Origin: Gigaspora rosea
Taxonomy: Eukaryota > Glomeromycota > Glomeromycetes > Diversisporales > Gigasporaceae
Direction of reading: 5' to 3'
Assembly (NCBI GenBank): GCA_003550325.1
Contig: QKWP01000868.1
Location: forward strand, 9,153-73,152
DNA: 64,000 nucleotides
Of the stretch, positions 46,447-57,506 are shown piece by piece. The notes below the pieces were generated by a model. The model did not search any database and was not told where the DNA came from. It was given only the letters and a program-made list of their open reading frames with translations. How positions within the stretch are numbered: the stretch's first letter is position 1; every line of letters begins with the position of its first letter. A program made the position numbers and the translations under genes.

Positions 46447-46599
46447 CTATTGATAAAAATATTTTTAAATAGTTAATACTAATATTATGCTTAATTATGA
46501 ACAGGCACATAATGTTTCCATTATAAAGAATCAGAATATTTTGCTTATTGGTCGAATAAACTGATACACGTCTTGTAGACTCTATATCGATGACTTTAC
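46447..46599 (-). other. Intron before the RZ-finger exon
   Basis: Donor ACAAG/GTAAAG and acceptor ATCAATAG. Splicing gives ATA-ACA-AG/A-TAT-CAA-TGT (I-T-R-Y-Q-C) in frame with the finger. Length 153 bp. Confidence 0.8.
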
Positions 46600-47910
46600 C
46601 TTGTTATTCTCATGGCATAAGGGTTCTCCACATTCATCATTGCATTCATTATAACTGTTAGCTCATCAGAAGGGCATGCCAAAATAAAATCATCTTGGCA
46701 TGTTTGTAATGCTTGAATATATGTAGCCAATGGAGAAGAATTTTGAGGAATAGAAATATGCAATGCAACTATATGTGCAATTACTGAAGATATTCTTATT
46801 ATTATCATTTGCAACAAGTTTACAAATTGCATGCTCGTTTGATAAAAATTCCAACATTCGCTGTTTATAGAATTGAGGAAATTGAGGTCTATTTAAATAA
46901 GGTTTAATCTTTTGTGCTAACAATGTTTCAGATTGATTCCATTCACGTGTTGCTCTAACTATATAAAGCCTCATTATAATTATTCCTGCGAATGAAACTC
47001 GAAGATTGATTGAATTTTCTGTAGTTGGATCCAAAATATCTTCTAATAATGCATCCAAATCTTTACTATCTCCACAGCCTAACATTTTTTTAGTTGCATT
47101 TTCGACCCGTTCATACTGTTTAACAAACCAATATGGATTATATCCTAACCGACTATCATTCCATACAAGCTCACTAAGCCATGGCATGATTTGTTGTTGC
47201 ACTTCACAAAATCGGTTAATATCGTTGATAGAAAATCCTTTTAATCGTAAAGACTTAAGCAGATAGTATTTTAAAGAATGAATTAAAGGATTCTGTAATT
47301 CTAAACATTGATTCAAATCATTAATGCTAAACTTTTCTTCATTTCCGAATTCAAATTCTATTGGGTCTTTTAACGATTTTTGAATTGACGTAAAATTCCA
47401 TAAATTATTTATAAATACTTTCAGAAGTGCAATAGCAGATATTCTTTGTAATTTTTTGACATTCGCAGTAACTAAAACCTCTATTGCTTTTTGAAAGTAT
47501 TTTGATAGTTCTTGAAAATCTTGTAATGAGAAAAATTGTGTTTGAATTACATCACAACATAAAGCAGAAATTTGTGAATCAGGATGCTTTTTATTCAAAA
47601 TATCATCTATGACTAGTAAACGTTTTGATTTTTCTAAAATTTCAAGAGGGTTATTAATTAGGTTAAAGAAAATCCTATTATTTTCATTATATTCTGTGAG
47701 AAAGATGTGATGAATTGTTGGAAAGCTCAATGATGGTAAGGGTTCTTGTGTAAAAATTTTTTCATAAAGAATAAGACGAATGGGTGATTCAAGTGATAAT
47801 ATGTTTAAACACCAATTTACAAAAGATCGTTGCAATGATGAATTATCTTCATTTTGTTGCAATTCATATATCTTTTCAAATGCTAAATATATAAATTGTT
47901 CCGAAATTAT
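46600..47910 (-). pseudogene. RNF213-like region upstream of the RZ finger, frameshifted
   Basis: The frame from 47910 reads IISEQFIYLAFEKIYELQ, SSLQRSFVNWCLNILSLESP and so on, to FLSNEHAICKLVANDNN. It then shifts by one base within the AATAATAATAAGAAT run (about 46781-46805), and the other frame continues SSVIAHIVALHISIPQNSSP, ALQTCQDDFILACPSDELT and VIMNAMMNVENPYAMRIT up to the splice donor. The block before the finger in RNF213-type proteins has the same order. No RING-type Cys/His cluster is visible here or upstream, so the protein, if made, would have only the RZ finger. An in-frame TAA (47911-47913) separates this part from the BTB-BACK half. Confidence 0.75.
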
Positions 47911-49598
47911 TTATTTATTATTTTTTTCAAGATTTCTAATTTCAATAAGTTTTTGCAATTCAAGAGAATTTGAAAGATCATTGTATATTCGCAACTTATG
48001 AATATTTGGATTATCAAAAGAATTAGGTAATTTGCTTGATAAAGATAAAATATATGTGGTATCACGTTGCCATATCAAAAATTGATATTTTATATGGTTT
48101 ATATCATTTATAGCAATTTTACAAAGCTTTTCTATCATCATCATCGAAAGTTGTTCTAATAAATGATTTTCAAAGTTCAACTTTTTACTTTGCTCAAATT
48201 CCAACTTGAGCATCGCTTCAATTGCTGTAGGACATAGCTTTGACAAATGTAATTCAGTTTGCACAATTTCTGAATTACTCCACCAATATACATGAAGCCT
48301 AAAAGGATTTGGTATTTGTTGTCCTATATTATGACCGATAATCCAAGATAAGAATTCAATGTCTTCAGATGTTGGTGAATAAGTTGATAAAAAATCCTTG
48401 AAATATAATTCAGCCGATTCAATCAACTGTGGTAGCTTCAGTGTTGGATCTGCTGACATGATACTTGTAAAAAATATTTCTATATGGTCATCAATAATAG
48501 TAGCTTTTAGTTCTCCATCATCATCTAGGTTTTCTTCCTTTTCTTTTAACATTACTAATTCTTCTTCGTACAAACTCCTGAATTTATCAATTTGGCCCAT
48601 AATATATACTAAAGACGGTATAATAATCGAAGATTGTCTAGATGGGAGTTGTTCAGTTTTTCTTTTACGAGGAGGTAAAATTAAAGATGTGATAGGCATA
48701 TCTGGGGCTACAAATTTTGACATAATGTCATCCCACACATTCTCATTGAGAATATTTCTATAAGGTTTGATTTTCTTTAAGATATCTTCACCAGTAATTT
48801 GAAAATATCTAATATGAGGAAGACAGTTTTGAAGAGTATCTCTTAGAGACGTAAAATTTTCATTGGTCCACTCTTTAAGGTCAGTTGGTGAATTTGGAGT
48901 CTTTGCTTTTCCCCATAGAATAAGTTTATCCCAAATTTCAGATTCATCCATTTGTAATTCATCGTTTTTTAAAAGAGCAATTAAAGCATTTTCTTGAAGG
49001 GTGATGAAATCCTCAGAGTTAAACACCATATTCGGATGTCTTGCAAGAATGTCATTATAAAATTCTTGCAAGGCTTTAAAGTTTTCATAAGAAAGCTTAT
49101 ATAATAAACACGAGAAAAATTCAAGCGAAGCCAAGATGCATTAATATCAATAAGGAGAGACTGAAAATGCTTGACTAATTCTGAAAACTTAAGTTCATTA
49201 ACACATATCAATAGATTAAATATAGTTGAGAGGTCAAAATTTTCTGAAACAATTATGCCACCATAAATGTAACTAAATAATGAATTATATATAAATTAAT
49301 TATTTATTATAATAAATCTTTCTGTGATAAATTTTGACTTCTGTACTTACTTAATAATAATATTAAAGATTTCGACAGAAACATTAGGTAATTTAATTTC
49401 AATAATGTTATCTTTCTTAACTACGTTTGCTAATTTCTGACGAAAATAAGGAGAACGTTGATATAAGATTGCTGAATGTGCTCTAAAAAGATGAGCATTT
49501 GATTGCTCTCCGACTTCAATTATCACATCATAACCATATTCACTTTCAAGAAGTTGAGTAAAATCTTGTGAAAGCTTGTCTAAAAATTTCAAGTTCAT
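47911..49598 (-). pseudogene. BTB-BACK domains fused to an RNF213-like region
   Basis: Exon 1 (49351-49598) begins MNLKFLDKLSQDFTQLLESE and contains YDVIIEVGEQSNAHLFRAHS, then RSPYFRQKL and IEIKLPNVSVEIFNIII, a BTB fold. A 78-bp GTAAGT-TAG intron joins it in frame to NYIYGGIIVSENFDLSTIF. The BACK part reads LVKHFQSLLIDINASWLRLN, then (after a missing base near 49092) KALQEFYNDILARHPN, EIWDKLILWGKA and LPHIRYFQITGEDI, to TSLILPPRKRK. BTB-BACK proteins of this type usually continue into TLDc or Kelch. Here, from about 48630, the same open frame runs into LYFKDFLSTYSPTSEDIEF, NIGQQIPNPFRLHVYWW and RIYNDLSNSLELQKLIEI, the RNF213-like part. It ends at an in-frame TAA. A BTB domain normally recruits Cullin-3, which would couple it to ubiquitin ligation. 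Confidence 0.78.
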
Positions 49599-49635
49599 TT
49601 TGTTGATTCAATAGAGTGTGTTAGAGTGTGCGCGA

Positions 49636-49655
49636 AAGTATATATAAATATAATA
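49636..49655 (-). promoter_or_regulatory. TATA-like box upstream of the BTB gene
   Basis: TATATTTATATATA (minus sense) lies about 40-55 bases before the ATG at 49596-49598. The leader between them is unusually GC-containing for the region (CGCGCACAC). Inferred from position only. Confidence 0.35.
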
Positions 49656-50307
49656 ACCTCTGATGCAGTAAGTGCATAAAAGATAAACTAAATATAGTAC
49701 GTACGTAGTATGTACAGTAATAGTGCAGGAAATTTAAAAATTTCAAACCACTATATAAAATAAAGATCAACTTACACATAAAAGATAAGCTAAATTCAGT
49801 AGTGGCTTATTTTAAGTTTCAGCAACATGCACAGAATAGTTGATATTAAGTATGTACTTATTCTTCTTGGCGTATTATTTCTATGCAAAAAATTTGAGAA
49901 TTCTAGGTTCTTCACTCTATTGGGATAGATAATTTAAAAAAATTTGTTTCCAATGTGCTACCATTAATGCATTATCTCTAGATAGAAAGGTTGAGGTTTT
50001 TAAATGTCCCTCACACCATACGTGCGTACGTACGTTCTATCTAAATTAATATCGTTTAGAAAACTGGAAGCGGAATTTTATCAAGTAATTTTAAACCATT
50101 ATTGTAGAATCTTGAGTTTTCTCCCTAAATTTTGAAAAATTGGTTACCACTTGTGAGTCATTTAATTGACATCATATATATCTATATTGTAAGGTTTACT
50201 AATTTCCCTCTAGTTGCTTAGAAATCTTGCCCTGGTTGGGCGAAACTGATTACAAATTCTTCATGACTGAAGAAATTAAATTCGGCAAAAAAACGTACTA
50301 TATCATA
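49656..50307. other. Intergenic region with GTACGTACGT runs
   Basis: GTACGTACGTA at about 49699-49710 and GTGCGTACGTACGT near 50022-50036. They may be the ends of a decayed element, but no clear TIR was found. No gene. Confidence 0.35.
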
Positions 50308-50490
50308 ACAGCTGTTTTCGTAATTCTGCGACACCTAAAAATTTGACAACAATAATTTCGGCCGAATTCGATAAGTTATTATTTCGGTCTTACAAGACAT
50401 ATATAAGAACTCGCGTAACACTAGAAACACCAGCCGAAATTATCGTCTGCAAATTTTTCTAGGTGTCTCAGAATTTATGGAAACAGCTGT
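50308..50490. mobile_element. Foldback MITE with ACAGCTGT ends
   Basis: ACAGCTGTTTTCGTAATTCT, then GCGACACCTAAAAATTT, is inverted at the right end as ACAGCTGTTTCCATAAATTC, then TGAGACACCTAGAAAAATTT. The centre holds TTTCGGCCGAATT. TA follows the right end. Confidence 0.75.
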
Positions 50491-50600
50491 AAATAAGCTT
50501 ACAGGTAACTGCCGATTTTTGAAAAAAATTCATACGGGATCTTATAATTCAATTAGCAGTGAATAGTAGCGTAATTTATAATTATTGTATGGATTGTAAT

Positions 50601-50680
50601 GAATAACCCAGTTACACACAGGTTCATATTCCGTGCCGAAGGCACGGGATTTATATGAACCCGTGTGCAACGGGTTATTC
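50601..50680. repeat. 80-bp hairpin with GCACGGG words
   Basis: Arms GAATAACCCAGTTACACACA and its complement (GTGTGCAACGGGTTATTC), extended by GGTTCATATTCCGTGCC and GGCACGGGATTTATATGAAC. GCACGGG or CCCGTGC recurs at least five more times to 50790, suggesting another MITE. Confidence 0.75.
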
Positions 50681-50875
50681 AACATACCCACATAATAACT
50701 ATTTTATTGCACGGTGTATGACGTAACAATCCCGTGCCAATAAGTAATTGAAAAAGCACGGGTTGTGACATAAGACCCGTGCAATAATCTATTTTGTCCA
50801 ATCAGATAACATTTTATATGTGCGATGCTATGTAATCCAACCTATATGTTATTAATGAAGATTTTAAATAGATGC

Positions 50876-50975
50876 ACAGCTCAAACGGTTCGATAGTTTT
50901 GGATAAAATTTTGTACAGACCGTTATTACTTCTTTGCAAACAAAGTTATAGAGCCATTTCTTTAAAAAGAAATTA
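50876..50975. repeat. Direct repeat flanking the 3.5-kb hAT element, copy 1
   Basis: GCACAGCTC(A/T)AACGG and TATAGAGCCATTT occur here and again at 54524-54610 with about 80% identity between, in the same orientation. The 3.5-kb element inserted in a GCTCTAAC copy of this repeat. Confidence 0.7.
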
Positions 50976-51127
50976 AATTAAGCCTTTTTTTTTTTATGAA
51001 AAATAAAAAAATAAAATATATAATTATTGCAAATTTTTAAATTGATGCACAGCTCTAACTATAGTTGGTGGTAGAATTAATTTTACAAATTAATACGGTT
51101 ACGGCATTGCCGTATTTTTTGCCGTAA

Positions 51128-51242
51128 TTGCTGTGAGCCGTAAAGCCGTAATGCCGTAAAGCCGTAATGCCGTAATGCCGTAAAGCAGTAATGCCGTAAT
51201 GCCGTAAAGCCGTAATGCCGTAATGCCGTAATGCCGTAATGC
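51128..51242. repeat. GCCGTAATGCCGTAAA tandem array
   Basis: About fourteen units of GCCGTAAA or GCCGTAAT in tandem. The matching inverted words ATTACGGC and CATTGCGG are at 54315-54410. The frame translated through the array is an artefact. Confidence 0.92.
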
Positions 51243-52290
51243 AGATCTGCTATAATACCGTTTGTTAAAATGCTGTATTGCATTATGGTTTCATTTAAAC
51301 AATATATTATTAAATTTGAATTAAGTCGACTTCATTGATTTAATACATGAAATGACTATGAAAAAAGGGGTTTGTAGGTCTAGGTACTTAAACATCGTGA
51401 TTTATTTTTTTTGGCCAATTAGACCAGTCTATAAGTCAATCATTGTACCAGTACGATCACGTTTCTTGTGAAACATGAAATGTGTATAGGGATGGTTGGA
51501 ATCAACATTATCTATGTCGCTTATGCTGATTTCCTTGGAATCCTTTTTTGGTAAACGTTATGATTCTCGCTTATCCGTTATTGGAAGAAAGTTAATTTTT
51601 TAATGACGAATGGAGTAATTGTATTAGGTATGTCGTTATGATGAAATAGTTGCGTCATTTTTCTTTGAGCGTTATTCAAAAAATGTTTTTGTATGTAGCG
51701 TACAAAATTTATAATGATAAATGTCGTATATTTGAGTATGTTGGTTTGCACATCGCTTTGATTATAGGTGATAGTTCGTTAGCAAATTATGGGCTCAATG
51801 TTATTGTGGGTTTGAATCTTTTTTTTTTGTTTGATGTATGTATCATGTGACATTCCATCCGTGAAATTTTTATGATATGCATGTGTAACGTGAATATAAA
51901 TAAATTCAGAGAACCTTTTGGGTGGAAATTGAGATTTCTGTTTGTTTGTTTAAAAGGGTTAAGTCTCTTTCTTTGATTGGGTATATAGGGTGGTATTTAT
52001 TCTTACATGCGAGAAAGCATGGGTGTATATAGTAACAAATATTTCGATTAACGTAAGATTTCACAAACGAATGTATTCCGTTAACGTGATTTAATTTGAA
52101 CATACGTACGTATGAAGCAGCTTTACTGAATTGTTTCCTAAACATTATGTAAATAAATATTTCAAATCAAATGTAAAAATAGGTATCGATGAATGTAATA
52201 TGATGATGTATTTGATGATCATTATGACTATATTCGATAATCGATCGATAATCATTATGACTATAATCGATCAATGATCAGGATTATGAC

Positions 52291-52974
52291 CAGTGTTAAA
52301 GATTTGATGTTCCCAGTGTTCCCAGGAACATTTAAAAAAATTTAGGAACATTAAATTTGGAATTTATGTTCCCTATTAGGAACAAAGTGGGAACATAAAA
52401 GTTATGATTTGTGTTCCCTATAGAGATAGTTTTTTTGCATGAGAAAGTGAGAGAAAGAGAGTGAGAGTGAGAGTAAGAGTAAGAGTGAGAGTGAGAAAAA
52501 GAGTGTGTATGTGTGAGAGAATAAGAGTGAGAGTGAGAGAGAAAGAGTGAGAGAAAAAGAGTAAGAGTGAGAGTGAGTGAGAGAGTAAGAAAGAGAGTGA
52601 GAGAGTGAGAGAGTGAGAGTGAAAGAGAGTGAGAGTAGGAGAGTGAGAGAGTGAGAGTGAGAGAGTGAGTAAGTGAGAGAGTGAAAGTGAGTGAGAGTGA
52701 GTGAGAGTGAGTGAGAGTGAGTAGAGTGAGTGAGAGTGAGAGTGAGAGTGAGAGTGTGAGAGTAAGTGAGAGAGTGTGAGAGTGTGAGAGAGTGAGTGAG
52801 TAAGTGAGAGTGAGAGAGAGTGAGAGAGAGAAAGAGAAAGAGGGAGAGAGAAAGAGAAAAAGAGAGAGAGAGAGAGAAATTTAGTTATAGGAACATTAAA
52901 AATTTTCTGGGAACATTAATTTAATATTTTATGTTCCCAAAGAACAAAAAAAAAATTTCAAATCTTTTTCACTG
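52291..52974. mobile_element. hAT MITE (CAGTG type) with GA microsatellite, TSD ATTATGAC
   Basis: CAGTGTTAAAGATTTGA and the inverted CAGTGAAAAAGATTTGA are flanked by a perfect duplication ATTATGAC (52283-52290 and 52975-52982). GGGAACAT words are subterminal. The centre is replaced by a GAGAGTGAGA tract of about 440 bases. Same family as 18188-18413, whose centre lacks the tract. Confidence 0.93.
52440..52878. repeat. GAGAGTGAGA microsatellite
   Basis: Almost uninterrupted purine-rich GAGA, GTGAGA and GTAAGA repeats over about 440 bases, all on one strand. Confidence 0.95.
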
Positions 52975-53030
52975 ATTATGACTATATTTTGATGCACTGA
53001 ATCCTGCCATTTTGCAACCATCCATGTCTA

Positions 53031-53165
53031 CAGCCAGCCTGCATTACGCAGGTGGAAAACTACCGGCTAATCTTAAGCATCAATCTCAAGCAGCAACAGC
53101 TTGACTGCAAAACTCAGGGTCAACAGCCGGCCCATGTTGCGGGTGGGAAACCACTGGCTGACTCT
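53031..53165. repeat. Pair of 40-bp repeats, CAGCC-GGTGG(A/G)AAAC
   Basis: ACAGCCAGCCTGCATTACGC followed by AGGTGGAAAACTACCGGCTA, and a diverged second copy ACAGCCGGCCCATGTTGCGG followed by GTGGGAAACCACTGGCTGA about 80 bases later. Function unknown. Confidence 0.55.
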
Positions 53166-53169
53166 ACAA

Positions 53170-54290
53170 ATAGCTAAATCAATTATACATCAAATGCACT
53201 GATGTATGCTGTATATCACACCAAAACAAGCTAATAAACCTCAGTATCCAGCATTATATGCTGGTGTGTTTCCAAATAAGTAGGAATCACAAACGTGCGC
53301 TCCTGTTCGTTTAACCAGAATGCAAATGACAATCATTCATCAAACAATTAGTTAATTATCATAAATAAAAATTTAAATTAAATAACATCTAACAATGTTT
53401 AAATTTACGAAGAACTATAATCAACTTTAAATAACTAAAAATGTTACATGATTGTCATTTGAGTAATTTATGTCAGTAAAAATCAATTACATTACCTGAC
53501 TCTAATCACTCTAAACACAAACAAAATTAACCCTAAAAACACAAAAACAAAAATGAAACAAATATTCTCAAACAAATCCAAACCAAATTTACAAACAAAA
53601 GCTTCAAAATCTAAAATTTAACTACTAAAAAATAACAAAAATAACAATAATAAATGTCAACGGCTGATCTTAAATTAGCTGATGCTAAAACTTTGTCCTA
53701 TTTTGATATAAAATTTTAAAATTTTTTATAGAAGTTTTCTTCACTTTTGTCTTAAAAGTTAGGCTAAGGTTTAGATAGAGATTTTATATTCATAGAATAT
53801 ATATGGATTCTACAAAACTTAAAGTTTGCTATCCTAATTTGAGAACGTCTTTAGCAAGCTAATTGATTGGAATGATATCATTGTTAACAGCATTTATGGC
53901 TTATATAAGATGATACTTGCCTACATACATACTTAGTGTTTAAAATCGATTATAACTATTGTATTCTGCTTAATGATGCCTGACGCAACTCACGTGACCA
54001 GATGCAACTGCTCACGTGACCCTTAAAAACATATGGTTGAGTTGCGTTATGCGTCTTCATTAGTGATGCAACTTATGGTTTCGTCAGATTGCGTAAGGTT
54101 TCGTCAGAATTCATCAGTTGCGTTAAGCATCTATAATTCTGCTACAGAATACACTTTAAATAACTTTTATGCTTACCGATTAATTAATGTAAATGATTGT
54201 ATGGCAAATAACAACATATTCATAAGTTTCCGGTTTGGAGTGATGTAGTTACCTAATTATAACATTATAATATTATACTGCAGTTACGGT
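53170..54290. other. AT-rich interior of the 3.5-kb element
   Basis: Mostly AT-rich. At 53980-54135 the words GACGCAACT, TTGCGT and GGTTTCGTCAG recur. The short frame at 54033-54248 is not supported. Confidence 0.4.
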
Positions 54291-54531
54291 ATCGCATTAT
54301 TACAATATCAGATATTGTGTTATTGCGGCATTACGGCATTACGGAATTGCGGAATTGCGGCATTGCGGCATTACGACATTACGGCATTATGGCATTACGA
54401 CATTACGGCAGTATCAGTTATGGCATATAATTTTTACAGCAATTAGATACTGTGCTGTAATTAATTCTACTACTGGTAAAATGCTGTAATTGCTGTAATT
54501 CAGTAATTCTACCACAAACTATAGCTCTAAC

Positions 54532-55494
54532 GGCTTAATAGTTTCAGATAAAATTTGGTGCAGACCAGCATTATGTCTCTACAAAGAAATTTATAGAGCC
54601 ATTTTTCATTTAATTATGAAAACATTTTAATATTCTATATTTTTTTCTTAATTATCATCTACATATCTAAAAAATCTTCATTAATAAATTTAATTATATA
54701 ACCATATACAGTATAGTTTTGTTGAAAATAGTGCATCGCACACCCCAGTATCACACGGTATATTTAATCAAACCTATGAAAGGTCACTATGTAATTTTAC
54801 TAGATCGAATTTTTTAACCAGCGAAATTAAAAATGATTGACTAAAAATATCATTTTCTTTAATTATCTAAAAGATTCTTCTGAATATTGCGCTTCTTTTT
54901 CTAATTTCTTTTGAGTGAAATCTCATCATAAGAACTATCTCTAAAAAGTTATCCTCGATTTTTGCAAAAGCTCAAGTAAATTTTATGGTTGTACTTATTG
55001 CACGAAATTTTTTAATAAATTATATATTCTATTAGTTGAACACCTAAACTTTTATAAATCATTGTTCTTGATTTGTCTTACAAACTTCATTAACCTGAAT
55101 TTTCTAATTATTTTCCTCAATTATTAGTGTACATATTATACTATATTATATTAATTTGAGCTTTTAATAATAGTTGTATATTTTCCGGTAAATTTTTGGT
55201 GCTTGCTTTGTTACACTCTTGTTATGGAATATCAATAACGATTTAAATATTATAAGTATACATTATTGACATTATTGGTGAATAATGGTACTATGATCAT
55301 GATTCGTAGGAAGTTATTACAAAAAAAAAAAAATAATAATTTCATGATTATAAGAATTTGTCGGATATTTAACTGTGTAAAATTCTTGTTCCCTAAATTA
55401 AATTAATATTGTGCTTTAATGTTTAAATATTATCAAATTACTATTGAATATTAGAATGTAAGTATAAATTTAAGCATAAATTCTGACTATGCTT
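54532..55494. other. AT-rich spacer
   Basis: Contains the second copy of the GCTCTAACGG repeat at its left edge, then AT-rich DNA with no gene. Confidence 0.35.
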
Positions 55495-55504
55495 ATTATG
55501 GTTC

Positions 55505-56124
55505 TTTTTTTTTAAAATTTCCTTGGTAGTATACCCAAGGGCACTGTTGGCGCTCTTTTATTAACTCATTATTACAATGGTCTTACATATACAACAGGTT
55601 TTTCCTAATCTATACCTCCCTCCAATCGTCTATTTTTCCCAGCTGACTCTAGCGAGCCAACCACGTCCGGTGCCCCATACCTTTCAAATCATAGGCAGCT
55701 TGAAGGAACTACATATTCCGCTGGTACGCTATGTAGGTCAGCTATTTTTCATCTACCCCGAGAGCCACTTTCTATCTTTGGTCGGTGTAGTGTTAGGTTC
55801 CTGGTCTCTTGTTTCCTAATTCGGTTAGTAACTTGACTTTATACAAGTTTGTCTTGTTCCTTTTTATAGTGGATGGTCTTTATGTTATGACGTTTTTTGT
55901 CAGATTTTTTGCTTTTCTGGATATCGCAGAACCTGTGGCTATGATACGCAACTCATTGTTGTGGTAGTACCATGTCTGGAAATGGTAGAGATGTTTGATG
56001 CCTCATTATAGATCTTTTGCTATTTGTGATCCCAACATGGTTTTTGTCATCCACTAGACTTGAACTGGCAACCTTGCGAATATGACCCTGGAGCGCTAAC
56101 CACTGTGCTATCTGACCCAGGGTC
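55505..56124 (-). mobile_element. tRNA-headed SINE of a second family
   Basis: On the minus strand the head reads GGGTCAGATAGCACAGTGG (A box TAGCACAGTGG fits TRGCNNAGYNGG), then GGTTGCCAGTTCAAGTCTAG (B box GTTCAAGTC fits GWTCRANNC). A 530-base body follows, and the element ends at an A-rich tail (T-run at 55505). The duplication ATTATGGTTC flanks it at 55495-55504 and 56125-56134. The open frame at 55577-55819 is on the opposite strand and accidental. A functional tRNA is excluded because the acceptor and anticodon stems do not close. Confidence 0.9.
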
Positions 56125-56134
56125 ATTATGGTTC

Positions 56135-56733
56135 ATTTTAATTATTAACAGATAAGTACAAAATTACTATATTATTATGTTATTGTGGTTTATAATCTAA
56201 ATAGTAACAAATTATTTATTGAATACTATATATGTAAGTATAAAAGTATAATCAAGTTTTTATTTTTAATAAAATTAATATTTATCTTTTATTACAAATT
56301 TTTTGTTAACTTATAGTCTGTAAGTATAAACTTCTTTATTTAAATTATGTTTTAGTTATAATTTATATAATTTTTGAAATTTTTTTTAATTTGTTAAAAC
56401 AATAAAACTTTATCTATAAAATCATATTTAGTTTGGTTTGTACAATTTTTTGAAAATTTTTTTTTTAATTTATTTAGACCGCTGCATGTTATAATATTTA
56501 AGTTGATTTTTTTTATAGTTTATAAATTTGATGTTTCTTTTGATAAATGTTATTTTCCATTAAGACTTAAGTATAAGCAGTTTTATATATTTATACATTT
56601 AAACTGTATTTTTATTTTACAATAATATATGCCTTATTAATTTGTTAATTTATTTAGACTGTAGGTTTAAACTTTATCTTTAAATCATGTTTAGATATAG
56701 TTTATACAAATTATTTTGATTTATTAGACTGTA
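56135..56733. other. AT-rich spacer
   Basis: AT-rich, with AAGTATAAA-type words repeated loosely. No gene. Confidence 0.35.
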
Positions 56734-57112
56734 AGGTAGAAAGGAGTAATTTGGCAAATAGGATTATTTTGGCAAATTTTGATATCTTATGATCTAATTA
56801 TCAGAATTGTATGGTTTTTATACCAACTGATTCATCTCGATGAGACGAATCGAATGGTACCAAGATCACCTGATTCTGATCACTGGGTCGCAAGATATTT
56901 TCAATTATTTGCCATGTTTATACTTTGTCAAAAGTCCCCTCAAGAATCATTTTTGTGCAACATTTAGTTGATGATATTTTGTTATCTAGTGATCAGAATC
57001 AGATAAACTTTATATTATTCGATTCATCTTATTGAGACGAATTAAATAATATAAAAATCATTCAATTCTGACCACTGGGTCATATGAGATACCATCAATT
57101 CGCCAAATTACC
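56734..57112. mobile_element. MITE with GATTCATCTCGATGAGACGAATC palindromes
   Basis: Ends AGGTAGAAAGGAGTAATTTGG and the inverted AGAGAGGTAGGGGTAATTTGG. The inner parts are two near-palindromes around GATTCATCT and GAGACGAAT, with TGATCACTGGGTC and CTGACCACTGGGTC. The style is close to 2966-3332. Target duplication not evident. Confidence 0.7.
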
Positions 57113-57506
57113 CCTACCTCTCTAAAATTTAATCTTTTTGATACAACGTATAATCCATTTAATGTCACTTTAAAACATGATGTTATATTACTAATTTTAT
57201 ACAATATAAAATAATTTTAAATCATATATAAAGTTCAATACAAAAAGTAAAAACTTTTTTAATATTAAAATAAAAAAGTTTTTATATTAGTTATTTTAAC
57301 TTCACTTTACCATTCTACCTTAATAATAAATTTTTTAATTTTTAAATTATATTTGAGTTGTGGCTTTTTAATTTAATAGAAATAGTTTTAACAAATTTTA
57401 CCTTGATTATTAGAGCTTAAGTATTAGGCCAAATTTTAAATGTATTTGATTTGTGCTTTTTTAATTCAATAGAAATTATTTGGCAAATTTTACCTTGATA
57501 TAGTGG
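57113..57506. other. AT-rich spacer
   Basis: No gene or paired repeat seen. GGCAAATTTTACCTTGAT occurs twice. Confidence 0.35.

Larger units (their letters stand above)
51060..54523. mobile_element. 3.5-kb hAT-type element, TSD GCTCTAAC
   Basis: Termini TATAGTTGGTGGTAGAATTA and the inverted TATAGTTTGTGGTAGAATTA are flanked by a perfect 8-bp duplication GCTCTAAC (51052-51059 and 54524-54531). Subterminal arrays use GCCGTAAT and GCCGTAAAG on the left, and ATTACGGCATTGCGG on the right. Inside lie another hAT element, a GTTTCGTCAG repeat zone and weak short frames (51650-51850). No transposase was recognised. Confidence 0.88.

Noticed and set aside
47006..48763. Plus-strand frames opposite the RNF213-like gene
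   Set aside because: Shadows of the minus-strand coding sequence. The minus strand has splice sites and domain motifs.
51128..51242. CRISPR-like array
   Set aside because: Units of 8 bases without unique spacers, in a eukaryotic transposon.
51083..51283. 66-codon protein on the minus strand
   Set aside because: A translation of the GCCGTAAT tandem array.
56050..56124. tRNA gene candidate on the minus strand
   Set aside because: Both promoter boxes are present, but the cloverleaf does not close and the unit is flanked by a target duplication with an A tail.
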